NCBI GenBank assembly: GCA_016938655.1
Contig: JAFGUG010000045.1
Coordinates: 1-64,000 of the forward strand
DNA from: Thiotrichales bacterium
GTDB lineage: Bacteria; Pseudomonadota; Gammaproteobacteria; Thiomicrospirales; Thiomicrospiraceae
Reading direction: 5' to 3'
Length of the DNA stretch: 64,000 nt
The notes below the pieces were generated by a model. It saw only the letters and a program-made list of their open reading frames with translations, had not been told where the DNA came from and ran no database searches. The position numbers and the translations under genes were made by a program. Positions 30,423 to 40,996 of the stretch are shown piece by piece (position 1 is the first letter of the stretch; every line of letters begins with the position of its first letter).

Positions 30423-30531
30423 TGGGTTTTGAGAGTGCACTATTTGCATTAATTGCAAATGAAAGAGGGTTCAATTGCGTTTTAGCTTGAGCCCTTTTTC
30501 ATTTGTGAACCCAAATAAACAAGGAACCCTA

Positions 30532-31887
30532 ATGAAATACGATTACGATGTGATTGCAATTGGTGCCGGAAGTGGCGGTTTATCTGTTGTCGAACGAGCG
30601 GCAGAGTACGGTAAAAAATGTGCGGTTGTTGAGGCCAAAAAACTTGGTGGAACTTGTGTAAACATTGGTTGTGTGCCAAAGAAAGTGATGTGGTTTGGTG
30701 CGCATATCGCTGAAGCACTTCGTGATGCGCCGGACTTTGGGTTTCACGTGGAACAAAAAGGTTTTGATTGGCATACGTTGGTTGAAAAGCGTGAACAGTA
30801 CATCAACAATATTACCACTTGGTACGATGGCTACATTACCGACAAGGGCATTGATATTCTGCACGGGTGGGGAAGCTTTGTAGATCAGCATACGGTGATG
30901 GTGGACGGTAAGACTTACACCGCTGAGACCATTGTGATTGCACCAGGCGGTACCCCGCTGATTCCGCTTGAAACTGAGAACGCAGAATTAGGATTAACCT
31001 CTGATGGATTCTTTCAATTAACTGAACAGCCAAAAAAAGTGGCCGTTATTGGTAGTGGTTACATTGCTGTTGAGTTAGCCGGTGTTTTCCAGGCTTTGGG
31101 GTCTGATACGACCTTAATCAGCCGAAAAGATTTAGTGTTGCGCGGGTTTGATGACATGATTCGTGAAACCTTAACCGATGCGATGTTAGAGAGCGGCTGT
31201 AAAAAAGAGTACCACTTTGCCGTTAAGAAACTAGAGCGCATGGAAGACGGCACCATTACGATTCATAGTACGGACGATCAGCACGTCTCTGGTTTTGATC
31301 AAGTGGTTTGGGCCGTTGGGCGTACTACCTTAATTGAGCCACTAGCACTCGAAAAAGCGGGTTTATCAGCAAATGGGAAAGGGTTTATTGAAGTTGACGA
31401 TTGCCATAAAACATCGGTGGATAATATTTATGCGATTGGTGATGTAACGGGTCAGCCACAATTAACGCCGGTAGCGATTCGTGCCGGACGATACTTGGCA
31501 GAGCGTTTATACAATAATAAGCCTCACTTAAAGCTCGATTTAAGCTCAGTGCCAACGGTTATCTTTTCACACCCACCTGTCGGAACCGTTGGTTTGGCAG
31601 AGCATGATGCACGAAGAGAATATGGGCATGATAATGTTAAGGTTTACACTTCAAGCTTTACACCGATGCGTTATGCATTTACCAAGCACCAAATTAAAAC
31701 AGCCTTAAAGCTTGTTGTGACCGGAGAAGAAGAGAAGGTTGTGGGTATTCACATTGTCGGTGACGGTGCAGATGAGATGTTACAAGGGTTTGCGGTTGCC
31801 GTGCAAATGGGCGCAACAAAAGCGGACTTGGATGCCACCATTGCGATTCACCCTTCAAGTTCTGAAGAGCTAGTTACCATGCGTTAA
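30532..31887 (+). CDS. gorA: Glutathione-disulfide reductase
   Basis: [55 protein letters not shown]. Confidence 0.94.
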   Translation: MKYDYDVIAIGAGSGGLSVVERAAEYGKKCAVVEAKKLGGTCVNIGCVPKKVMWFGAHIAEALRDAPDFGFHVEQKGFDWHTLVEKREQYINNITTWYDGYITDKGIDILHGWGSFVDQHTVMVDGKTYTAETIVIAPGGTPLIPLETENAELGLTSDGFFQLTEQPKKVAVIGSGYIAVELAGVFQALGSDTTLISRKDLVLRGFDDMIRETLTDAMLESGCKKEYHFAVKKLERMEDGTITIHSTDDQHVSGFDQVVWAVGRTTLIEPLALEKAGLSANGKGFIEVDDCHKTSVDNIYAIGDVTGQPQLTPVAIRAGRYLAERLYNNKPHLKLDLSSVPTVIFSHPPVGTVGLAEHDARREYGHDNVKVYTSSFTPMRYAFTKHQIKTALKLVVTGEEEKVVGIHIVGDGADEMLQGFAVAVQMGATKADLDATIAIHPSSSEELVTMR

Positions 31888-31907
31888 ATTGCATAAGCTT
31901 ACTTCAT

Positions 31908-31939
31908 AAAAAAGGCCTGAATGTTCAGGCCTTTTTTGT
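31908..31939 (+). terminator. Terminator after gorA
   Basis: aaaaaaggcctgaatgttcaggccttttttg. Confidence 0.85.
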
Positions 31940-31957
31940 ATCAGAGGGTTGAGTCGC

Positions 31958-32332
31958 TTACAGCTTTCGGTTGCTGTTAAGCTCTTCATGCATTATGGAG
32001 AGTTTTTTGAGTAGTTGGCGGTATTCAAACGTCACTTTATTTAACTTTCCACCAATGCTGAATTCAAATTGATCTTCGTCGGGGGTGACTCGGACAATCA
32101 AAATAGGGATGTCGTATTGAATGGTTTCGTCTTCAATGTCTACTTCAAAGATTAATTCCACTTCCTCATTAATTCTTAAAGGCTGACTGCTTAAAAACCC
32201 GACACCACTTGCCGAGAAGTTGATGATGGTTGTGTAAAAGCGCTCATTGTTAAGTTTTAGAATTGAAGAGCGATGTGCTGGGTAACGAATGTCACGGCGC
32301 TTTTCGTTTGTAAAACCTGAGTTTTGTGGCAT
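31958..32332 (-). CDS. PilZ-domain protein
   Basis: RRDIRYPAHRSS ... NFSASGVGFLS. Confidence 0.8.
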   Translation of the reverse strand: MPQNSGFTNEKRRDIRYPAHRSSILKLNNERFYTTIINFSASGVGFLSSQPLRINEEVELIFEVDIEDETIQYDIPILIVRVTPDEDQFEFSIGGKLNKVTFEYRQLLKKLSIMHEELNSNRKL

Positions 32333-32414
32333 CTTGTAAACCTTCCTAAGTAAAATTTGCTATTCACACTATAGCACAGGGCTTGTATTTTTAAGCTAGT
32401 TTTATGTTTGTTGG

Positions 32415-32741
32415 TTAGCGACTAGCTAACTGATTATAAAGTTGGGTGTAGGCCTGAGTGGTTATGTCAAATTGCACGCCGATGTGACATTTGTGATTAA
32501 GGTGTGTGCAATGTTTCACTTCTGCTTTGAACTGAAACGGATAAATCTCTTTATTCGCGATAATATCAAAGTGCACTTCAATAAAATCGTTGTCGAGTGA
32601 TTCAATATCGGCAATAAATCCAATGCCGTTTGAAGAGAAATCGGTCATTGTGGCATAACTATTATGCTTGTCATGTAAATAGACCACAGGACGGCTTGAA
32701 GGGAGTCGTTTAGCGGTTCTTTGTTCTGCTTTCATGGACAT
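32415..32741 (-). CDS. PilZ-domain protein
   Basis: RTAKRLPSSRPVVYLHDK ... DFSSNGIGFIAD. Confidence 0.78.
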   Translation of the reverse strand: MSMKAEQRTAKRLPSSRPVVYLHDKHNSYATMTDFSSNGIGFIADIESLDNDFIEVHFDIIANKEIYPFQFKAEVKHCTHLNHKCHIGVQFDITTQAYTQLYNQLASR

Positions 32742-32956
32742 TTATTCTGAAGTAATTTTTGATAATTATAGCTACTTTTTATTAAATGCTTTCCGTCACA
32801 GTAATCAATAATTTTTGGGGTAGGGAAGTGCCTGTTTATGATTTTTCGCTTAGTAATAAACGCTAATAACAAGATAATTAAATGTAAGGTTGGGTAAAAT
32901 GTTCCACCAATATCAATCATTTATCAATATAAATTAATAAAAGAGGGTTTGGTTTT

Positions 32957-33487
32957 ATGACGATTCGTAATTATTTGACGTTTTCACCTGTGCTGGCAAA
33001 AACGAGCTGGGTTGATGAATCGGCCGTTGTGATCGGTAAGTGTGTGCTGCATGAAGATGCCAGTGTTTGGCCCAACGCTACTTTACGCGGTGATGTGAAT
33101 GATATTGTTATTGGCGAACGTTCAAATGTACAAGATGGCAGTGTGCTCCACACTACGCACGAGAGTGCTGCTTCTAAAGGTTCAAAATGTATTGTAGGCA
33201 ACGATGTGACGATTGGTCACAATGTGGTGCTACATGGTTGTGTTATTGAGGACGAGTGCTTAATTGGTATGGGTTCGGTGGTACTGGATAATGCGGTTGT
33301 TCAAAAAAACGTTTTAGTAGGCGCAAATAGTTTAGTGCCACCAGGAAAGGTATTGGAGAGTGGTTACCTGTATGTGGGGTCACCCGTAAAACAGGCGCGT
33401 GCCTTAACTGAGAAAGAGTTAGCCTTTTTTAAATATTCTGCACAGCATTACGTAAAGTTAAAAAATGATTATCAGCAAGCGGAGTAA
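32957..33487 (+). CDS. Gamma-class carbonic anhydrase-like left-handed beta-helix protein
   Basis: Hexapeptide repeats ASVWPNATLRGDVNDIVIGERSNVQDGSVLHT ... VTIGHNVVLHGCVIEDECLIGMGSVV. Confidence 0.92.
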   Translation: MTIRNYLTFSPVLAKTSWVDESAVVIGKCVLHEDASVWPNATLRGDVNDIVIGERSNVQDGSVLHTTHESAASKGSKCIVGNDVTIGHNVVLHGCVIEDECLIGMGSVVLDNAVVQKNVLVGANSLVPPGKVLESGYLYVGSPVKQARALTEKELAFFKYSAQHYVKLKNDYQQAE

Positions 33488-33506
33488 TGATTGGTTGGTT
33501 TGAGTT

Positions 33507-33532
33507 CAATATGAGCAGGCCTGCTCATATTG
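33507..33532. repeat. 26-bp perfect palindrome centred on GCAGGCCTGC (CAATATGAGCAGGCCTGCTCATATTG), between convergent genes
   Basis: Exact self-complementarity read directly. Confidence 0.92.
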
Positions 33533-33553
33533 GGGTTTTAAAACCGCTTTGAT

Positions 33554-34393
33554 TTAACTTTGCTGCATTTGTTCACGTACGGTTTGAATAACCGGTGCAG
33601 TTTCAGGGCGAACACCTCGCCATAGATAAAACGCCTCTGCGGCTTGTCCCACCAACATGCCCAAGCCATCCATGGTTTGACAGTTTGGTTGCGCTTGGTG
33701 CGCCCAATCCATAAAAACCGTGGGTTTTTGACCATACATCATGTCGTACACCAACGAATTTTCGCCAATAACCTCCGCTGAAACCGGTGGTAATTTGCCC
33801 TCTAAACTCGCAGAGGTGCCGTTGATAATAATATCGTAGTGCTGAGCAGGAATGTCTTCCCAGCCACTCGCAGAGATCGGAATGTCGGTGATAAAACGTT
33901 TACCCAAAACATCAGCACGATGTGCGGTACGATTTGCAATGTGAATGGTGGCCGGCAGTTTGTCAATTAAGGGGCCTAAAATCCCTTGAACGGCACCACC
34001 CGCCCCAAGAATAAGCACCTTCTGGTTTTTGAACAAGCGGTCGCCATTTAGTTCTATGTCATTAATTAAGCCAATGCCATCGGTGTTGTCGCCAGTGATG
34101 GTGCCGTCTTCATTAAAGATATAGGTATTTACAGCGTGAGCCGTTTGAGCACGTTCTGTCAATTGGTCAGCCGTTTCAAACGCATCGAGTTTATAGGGCA
34201 CGGTAATATTAATCCCTTTATAACCTTGGTTTTTAAAGTCAGCAATCGCCCATTGAAAACTCGAATCGTCAGTGTCCACCAAAATGGCTTCATAAGAGAG
34301 GTCTTGCTGAGTTTGTTCTGCAAACAAGCGGTGAATCATAGGGGATTTTGAGTGGCCAATTGGGTAACCAATTACCGCATAACGATCAGTCAT
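33554..34393 (-). CDS. aroE: Shikimate dehydrogenase
   Basis: YAVIGYPIGHSKSPMIHRLFAEQT, NITVPYK, LILGAGGAVQGIL. Confidence 0.95.
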   Translation of the reverse strand: MTDRYAVIGYPIGHSKSPMIHRLFAEQTQQDLSYEAILVDTDDSSFQWAIADFKNQGYKGINITVPYKLDAFETADQLTERAQTAHAVNTYIFNEDGTITGDNTDGIGLINDIELNGDRLFKNQKVLILGAGGAVQGILGPLIDKLPATIHIANRTAHRADVLGKRFITDIPISASGWEDIPAQHYDIIINGTSASLEGKLPPVSAEVIGENSLVYDMMYGQKPTVFMDWAHQAQPNCQTMDGLGMLVGQAAEAFYLWRGVRPETAPVIQTVREQMQQS

Positions 34394-34475
34394 AGGTTTT
34401 GTCTATTTGTTTATTGGATGTTTAAGGGTTTTGCTCAGTTAATATTAACTGAGCAAATTAAGGACACGTTTAACT

Positions 34476-35498
<1,023 letters not shown>

Positions 35499-35595
35499 CT
35501 AATTAACGATTGCTGAATGATACTATCCAACACCAAATTTTGCACGGCTTAACATTAAAGCCCTTAAAATACGGATTAATGTTTTTAGATAGTTT

Positions 35596-36078
35596 ATGGG
35601 TTTCGTTTTTATAGAGAAGGAAAGTATTGTGACCGAACAGATGGAATATTTATTTTTTAATGAGTCTTTGGCTAAGCGGTTTACGTTGTTTTGCGAGGCG
35701 CAAGGTGTGCAAAGCAAAATCATTGCTGAAGAATCGTTTACTGGGGACGCTTCTTTTAATGTGCAGCTTGCTGACATTACCAATGATTTAATTATGGAAG
35801 CCGTTGAAGAGTGCTACAACGATCTGTTTTTTGGTGAGCAAGCGGCTGAGATTGAAGGCAATAGTGAGAGTGGTGCTTTGGCAGATGCATGTGGTGTTCA
35901 GGTACAGTTAATGTCTGGTCAATATACAACCGTGGCGATTCATCCTGAGATTATGAATAAATTATTGAGCGTTTTAACGGTTAATGAGTTGCAATCGTTT
36001 ATAAGTCAAGTTGCAGAAGACATCGAAAATCCAAAAGACGGACCTATTTGTAGAAGAACCGATTTACCCTCTATGTAG
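35596..36078 (+). CDS. Hypothetical protein
   Basis: 160 aa ORF between hemB and soxC; start uncertain. Confidence 0.65.
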   Translation: MGFVFIEKESIVTEQMEYLFFNESLAKRFTLFCEAQGVQSKIIAEESFTGDASFNVQLADITNDLIMEAVEECYNDLFFGEQAAEIEGNSESGALADACGVQVQLMSGQYTTVAIHPEIMNKLLSVLTVNELQSFISQVAEDIENPKDGPICRRTDLPSM

Positions 36079-36369
36079 TGTTTACAAGGGTTTAGGTGTA
36101 ACTATATGCAGTATTTGTTTTTATCTTTATGCTTCTACTCAATTGAAAGTTATAGAAAATAGGCTTACGTATCATAAAAAAATTATATAAGAAATTACTT
36201 ATTTTTCTTTGGGTTGAGGCTTGCAGTATTAAGCGTTAACACCTATGATTATCCACCAGCAAATACTGTATCGAACAATAATGATATTGTAATACAGGCT
36301 AATAACTAGAATTAAACTCTTGAATCTGGGGTCTTTCTGCAAGACAGTGGGATCATCAAGGAGCATTAA

Positions 36370-37731
36370 ATGACAGATCAAAACGTACAAAAGGTTGCTC
36401 TTCAAACTGAAGAAAGTCGCAACCAGGGTCGTCGTGCCTTTCTAAAGGGTAGCGCGGCTGTAGCAGGGGGCGTTCTATTTACTAAAGCGGCTTCTGCTGC
36501 TGAAGGAACGGGTTTCGACCCTAAGAAAGCAGTAGCACCTTATGCAGGTAAGACTGAAATTACAGATGTATTGCAAGATCAAGCGTCTCGTAAAACATTA
36601 GGTTTCGGTGTTCGTAAATACCCATACGGTATGCCTTCTCCATATGAGAAGGAAGTTCAGCGTCGTACTTTGGAATGGTTAACACCTGACTCAATGGCGT
36701 CTATCACAATGACTCCATTACAGAGCTTACACGGAATTATCACGCCGAACGGTCTTCACTTTGAACGTTTCCACGGTGGTGTACCAACAATCAACCCTGA
36801 TGATCACCGTTTGGTTATCCACGGTTTAGTTGAGCGTCCATTGATCTTCACTATGGATGATCTTAAGCGATTCCCATCAGTGTCACGTATCCATTTCGTT
36901 GAGTGTCCTGCTAACGGTGCACTTGAGTGGAAAGGTGTTCAGTTGAACTCGGTTCAGTGGACTCACGGTATGATGTCTTGTGTTGAGTACACAGGTGTCC
37001 GTTTATCTGATCTACTTAAAGAAGCGGGTATCAAGCCTGAAGGTAAGTGGATTATTCCTGAAGGTGCGGATGCAGCCGGTATGGCTCGTTCTTTACCGCT
37101 TGAAATCGCTATGGATGACTGTTTCATTGCTTACGCACAGAACGGTGAAGCGCTTCGTCGTGAACAAGGTTACCCTATTCGTTTAGTTGTGCCTGGCTGT
37201 GAAGCGAACATGTGGGTTAAATACCTACGTCGTATCATGGTTCACGATGTGCCAATGCAGCACCGTGAAGAGACGTCTAAGTACACAGAATTAATGCCTG
37301 ACGGAACAGCTCAGCGTTTCTCATGGTACATGGAAGCAAACTCAGTAATTACTTACCCATCACCTGATTTTAAAATGCAGGGACCAGGTAAATACTTCAT
37401 TCGTGGTTTAGCATGGTCTGGCCGTGGAAAAGTAGCGCACGTTGATGTTTCACTTGACGGTGGTAAGAACTGGAAAGAAGCTCACTTTACGTCAGCTGTG
37501 CTTGATAAGGCGTGGACTCGTTTCGAGCTTGAATGGGATTGGGATGGTTCAGAAACGTTCTTAATGAGCCGTGTTACCGATGAAACTGGTTATGTTCAAC
37601 CTCCTATGCCGCAAATGCGTAACCTAGAAGGTACCAACAACGTTTACCACCGTACTGCTATGGTTACATGGAGAGTACATCCTTGGGAAGACGGTAAAAA
37701 TGGAGGCATGATTGAAAATGTTCAGTACTAA
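36370..37731 (+). CDS. soxC: Sulfite dehydrogenase-like molybdopterin subunit SoxC
   Basis: Tat signal RNQGRRAFLKGSAAVAGG; FVECPANGALEWKGVQ (Moco Cys region); C-terminal GRGKVAHVDVSLDGGKNWKEAHF; adjacent to soxD. Confidence 0.95.
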   Translation: MTDQNVQKVALQTEESRNQGRRAFLKGSAAVAGGVLFTKAASAAEGTGFDPKKAVAPYAGKTEITDVLQDQASRKTLGFGVRKYPYGMPSPYEKEVQRRTLEWLTPDSMASITMTPLQSLHGIITPNGLHFERFHGGVPTINPDDHRLVIHGLVERPLIFTMDDLKRFPSVSRIHFVECPANGALEWKGVQLNSVQWTHGMMSCVEYTGVRLSDLLKEAGIKPEGKWIIPEGADAAGMARSLPLEIAMDDCFIAYAQNGEALRREQGYPIRLVVPGCEANMWVKYLRRIMVHDVPMQHREETSKYTELMPDGTAQRFSWYMEANSVITYPSPDFKMQGPGKYFIRGLAWSGRGKVAHVDVSLDGGKNWKEAHFTSAVLDKAWTRFELEWDWDGSETFLMSRVTDETGYVQPPMPQMRNLEGTNNVYHRTAMVTWRVHPWEDGKNGGMIENVQY

Positions 37732-38791
37732 AAAAACGTTTGTTGCAGCAGCGATTGCAACATTATTTGCCGGTTCAGCAGCAGCAATGAGCGGAAGCTC
37801 TGATGGTGCATCTGCAACTGGTGGAGATAAAATTGATGGTAAATACGCAGCAAACTTTGAGCAAATTATCAAAGATGCAGACGGTAAATACTTAGATAGA
37901 GCGGTAATTGAAGCAATTTTAGGTGCAGATGCGACTCACGGTCGTGACGGCTTAATGGGTAAACTTGACCCAGCAAACCCTTACTCTTTCGAAGTTGAAG
38001 ATAGCATCGATGGTGGTAACCATGGTAATGCTCAGTGTAAAGTGCCTCTAGCTTTCACTGAAGTTCATGACAACGTTAAAGCAAACTATACACACGATAG
38101 CAATTTCGTTGCACGTGGGTTTGGTACACCGATCTCTGAAGATTCTTTAAAGATTTGGAATATTGTTGTTGATGGTGACGGTAAAGGTCTTCCTGATCCT
38201 TCAGTTGGTATGACTGTAGAAGAAGGTGCTAAGGTTTACGTACAATTCTGTGGTATGTGTCATGGTGAGTTCGGTGAAGGTGCTAAGGGGTATTTACCAC
38301 TAGCGGTAGATGAAAACCTAGTGACTTCTGACTTCAATGCGCCAGCACCTCAGAAAGCTGTAGGTAACTACTGGCCGTATGCGGTTACCTTGTTTGACTA
38401 TATTCGTCGTACAATGCCTTTCTGGACTCCAAACGCACCATTCATTGGTGACGCTGGTTACATGGGTATGACAGGTTATATCCTTCAATCTAACTACATT
38501 CCTGTAGATGATGAAGGTAACGAACTAGAAGACGATACTTTCTTCAACTCTGAAGTACTTATGAAAATGAATAAGTACATGAAGAACCAAGGTAACTTCT
38601 TCTGTGACCACCGTCCAGTTATTCATAACGCTCGTTGTATGACGAACTGTGATGACTCATTGGTTGGTGATGGTAAAGGTAACATCAATAACTTCAAGCA
38701 AGCACGCTTGTTGCCTGATGGAACCCCTCAGTACAACGTTCCACAACGTTTACATGAAGATAAGCCAGGTGTAGGTCACTCAGGAATGTAA
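37718..38791 (+). CDS. soxD: Diheme-type cytochrome c subunit SoxD
   Basis: Signal peptide MFSTKKTFVAAAIATLFAGSAAA; KVYVQFCGMCHGEFGEGAKGYLPLAVD; adjacent to and overlapping soxC. Confidence 0.92.
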   Translation: MFSTKKTFVAAAIATLFAGSAAAMSGSSDGASATGGDKIDGKYAANFEQIIKDADGKYLDRAVIEAILGADATHGRDGLMGKLDPANPYSFEVEDSIDGGNHGNAQCKVPLAFTEVHDNVKANYTHDSNFVARGFGTPISEDSLKIWNIVVDGDGKGLPDPSVGMTVEEGAKVYVQFCGMCHGEFGEGAKGYLPLAVDENLVTSDFNAPAPQKAVGNYWPYAVTLFDYIRRTMPFWTPNAPFIGDAGYMGMTGYILQSNYIPVDDEGNELEDDTFFNSEVLMKMNKYMKNQGNFFCDHRPVIHNARCMTNCDDSLVGDGKGNINNFKQARLLPDGTPQYNVPQRLHEDKPGVGHSGM

Positions 38792-38927
38792 TTTTAAGCG
38801 GCTGAAAGGTCGCTTAGCACACCAATCTCGGCGTTAGGAAATAGACGTTTACCGATGTAAACTCTGATTTCCTGCCTTGATCTTGGCACACTAAGCAAAC
38901 TTTCAACCTGCTTAAAAAGCATTTTAC

Positions 38928-38964
38928 AAACCCGCTATTCCTTTTGGAGTAGCGGGTTTTTTTG
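38928..38964 (+). terminator. Terminator after soxCD
   Basis: aaacccgctattccttttggagtagcgggttttttt. Confidence 0.85.
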
Positions 38965-39150
38965 TGTCTGTCATTCATGGTTTCTTCATGCTTTAACGAT
39001 CGTAATTACTTGTTCTAGTTAAAAATTATTTTATTCTAATTCATTGTAAATATTATTGAACTCTTATGAGTTTGTCTGTAAAATGCGTTATTCCCGGTTG
39101 GCTATAGCGCCTGAAGTTCGCACAGCTCCATAACCAAGAGACAAGCGTTT

Positions 39151-40152
39151 ATGAAAACAGAATTGATTGACCCATTTAATCGAAAAATTGAATACATCCG
39201 AGTTTCGGTCACGGACTTATGTAACTATCGTTGTGGCTACTGCATGCCTGAGCAAGGGGTTCATCCAGAAGGTAATCATAAAGAGTATCTTTCGTATGAT
39301 GAATTAGCGCGTATCATCAAAGCGTTTGTTAAGTTAGGTGTTGCAAAGGTACGTTTAACCGGTGGTGAGCCGTTGGTGCGTAAAAATTTATCGCATTTAG
39401 TCTCTGAAATTAGTACCTATGAAGGGCTTGAAGATATTGCCTTATCAACCAATGCTCATCATTTAGAACGTGAAGCACAAGCCTTAAAAACAGCGGGCAT
39501 GACCCGTTGTAATATCAGTATTGACTCCTTAAAACCTGAACGCTTTAAAAATATAACGCGTGGCGGAGATTTAGTGAAAGTGTTGGCGGGGGTTGATAAG
39601 GCTCTAGAAGTTGGAATGACACCTGTAAAGTTCAATATGGTGGTAATGAAAGGCACCAATGACGATGAAATTGAAGCCATGGTTGATTACGGGTTAGAAA
39701 AGGGCGTTGAAGTGCGCTTTATTGAAACCATGCCGATTGGCCCAGCAGGGGTGAGCATGATGAATCAGCATTATCCAGCAAGTAAAATTTTAGCCAGAGT
39801 CAAAAAACACGTCGGTGCCGATTTAATTCCGTCAGCGGGTAAGACACATGATGGCCCTGCTCGTAATTTTATTATTGCCGGTACCAATACTCGTATAGGC
39901 GTTATTTCTGCAGTATCTGAGCACTTTTGCGAAACCTGTAACCGTGTACGTTTAACTGCACGTGGTGTATTAGCACTGTGTTTAGGGCAGGAAGATTCGG
40001 TTGATCTACGCACGCCTTTACGTGATGGCATTACAGATGAAGGTTTAGAGCAATTGATTAAAGATGCCATGTTAAAGAAACCTGAAAAACATTTCTTTAA
40101 CGAGAATGTGCATAACATTGAATTTAGACAAATGGTTCAGTTAGGCGGATAA
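39151..40152 (+). CDS. moaA: GTP 3',8-cyclase (Moco biosynthesis, radical SAM)
   Basis: SVTDLCNYRCGYCMPE, VRLTGGEPLVRKNL, FCETCNRVRLTARGVLALCLG. Confidence 0.97.
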   Translation: MKTELIDPFNRKIEYIRVSVTDLCNYRCGYCMPEQGVHPEGNHKEYLSYDELARIIKAFVKLGVAKVRLTGGEPLVRKNLSHLVSEISTYEGLEDIALSTNAHHLEREAQALKTAGMTRCNISIDSLKPERFKNITRGGDLVKVLAGVDKALEVGMTPVKFNMVVMKGTNDDEIEAMVDYGLEKGVEVRFIETMPIGPAGVSMMNQHYPASKILARVKKHVGADLIPSAGKTHDGPARNFIIAGTNTRIGVISAVSEHFCETCNRVRLTARGVLALCLGQEDSVDLRTPLRDGITDEGLEQLIKDAMLKKPEKHFFNENVHNIEFRQMVQLGG

Positions 40153-40187
40153 GTCCTAATAAGTTTGAAGTAAGAGAGGAAGAAGAG

Positions 40188-40436
40188 ATGGTCAATATCT
40201 TATATTTTGCAAGTTTTAGAGAGGTCTTAGGTCAAGCTCAAGAACAGCTCAATGGGCAGTTTAATACAGTCGATGCTCTAATTCATGAACTTGCTGGGCG
40301 TGGTGACAATTGGAAGATGGCACTTTTGGATAATCAAAACTTACAGATCGCCGTTAATCATGATGTTGCCAGCCGCCAGACCGAGATCAAACCGGGTGAT
40401 GAAGTTGCGTTTTTTCCGCCAGTAACGGGAGGCTAA
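40188..40436 (+). CDS. moaD: Molybdopterin synthase small subunit
   Basis: Ubiquitin-like fold ending FFPPVTGG. Confidence 0.93.
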   Translation: MVNILYFASFREVLGQAQEQLNGQFNTVDALIHELAGRGDNWKMALLDNQNLQIAVNHDVASRQTEIKPGDEVAFFPPVTGG

Positions 40437-40442
40437 GTTCGT

Positions 40443-40910
40443 ATGGACTTATATCCTAATATCAAAATTCAAGAAGCGGATTTTGATTTAACCACAGAAG
40501 TAAATAACTTGCGTGAAGGTCATCGCGATATTGGTGCGGTTGTCTCCTTTACAGGGACGGTGCGTGATATAAATGAAGGTGACGAAGTCTCAATTTTAGA
40601 GCTTGAACACTATCCTGGTATGACTGAAAAAGCGTTAGAGAAGATTCGAATAGAAGCCCATGAGCGTTGGCATCTCGAATCAAGCTTAATTATTCACCGT
40701 ATCGGCAAAATGTATCCAACCGACCAAATTGTTTTGGTTGCGGTTGCGAGTCGTCATCGTGAAAACGCTTTTTACGCGGCGCATTTTATTATGGACTACC
40801 TAAAAACCAACGCACCCTTTTGGAAAAAAGAGACCTTACCTGATAGCAGTGAGCGTTGGGTGGATGCGCGTATTACCGATCAAGAAGCTGAAAAGCGTTG
40901 GGCTGTTTAG
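40443..40910 (+). CDS. moaE: Molybdopterin synthase large subunit
   Basis: GAVVSFTGTVRD, LELEHYPGMTEKAL, APFWKKE. Confidence 0.95.
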   Translation: MDLYPNIKIQEADFDLTTEVNNLREGHRDIGAVVSFTGTVRDINEGDEVSILELEHYPGMTEKALEKIRIEAHERWHLESSLIIHRIGKMYPTDQIVLVAVASRHRENAFYAAHFIMDYLKTNAPFWKKETLPDSSERWVDARITDQEAEKRWAV

Positions 40911-40950
40911 GCAAAAACAGGCCTAAATTTAGACCCTTTTATAAAAATAA

Positions 40951-40986
40951 AATTCTGTCATTCCCCGCTTTTGCGGGGATTTTTTT
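40951..40986 (+). terminator. Hairpin plus T-tract inside the moa operon, between moaE and moeA
   Basis: gtcattccccgcttttgcggggatttttttg. Confidence 0.7.
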
Positions 40987-40996
40987 GAGAGCCAAT

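Noticed and set aside
31908-31939. aggcctgaatgttcaggcct as a palindrome copy
   Set aside because: It is an ordinary terminator stem; the exact CAGGCCTG 8-mer is absent.
39080-39150. Known Moco riboswitch upstream of moaA
   Set aside because: The segment is short and I could not match the conserved Moco RNA motif, so it is reported only as a generic structured-leader candidate.
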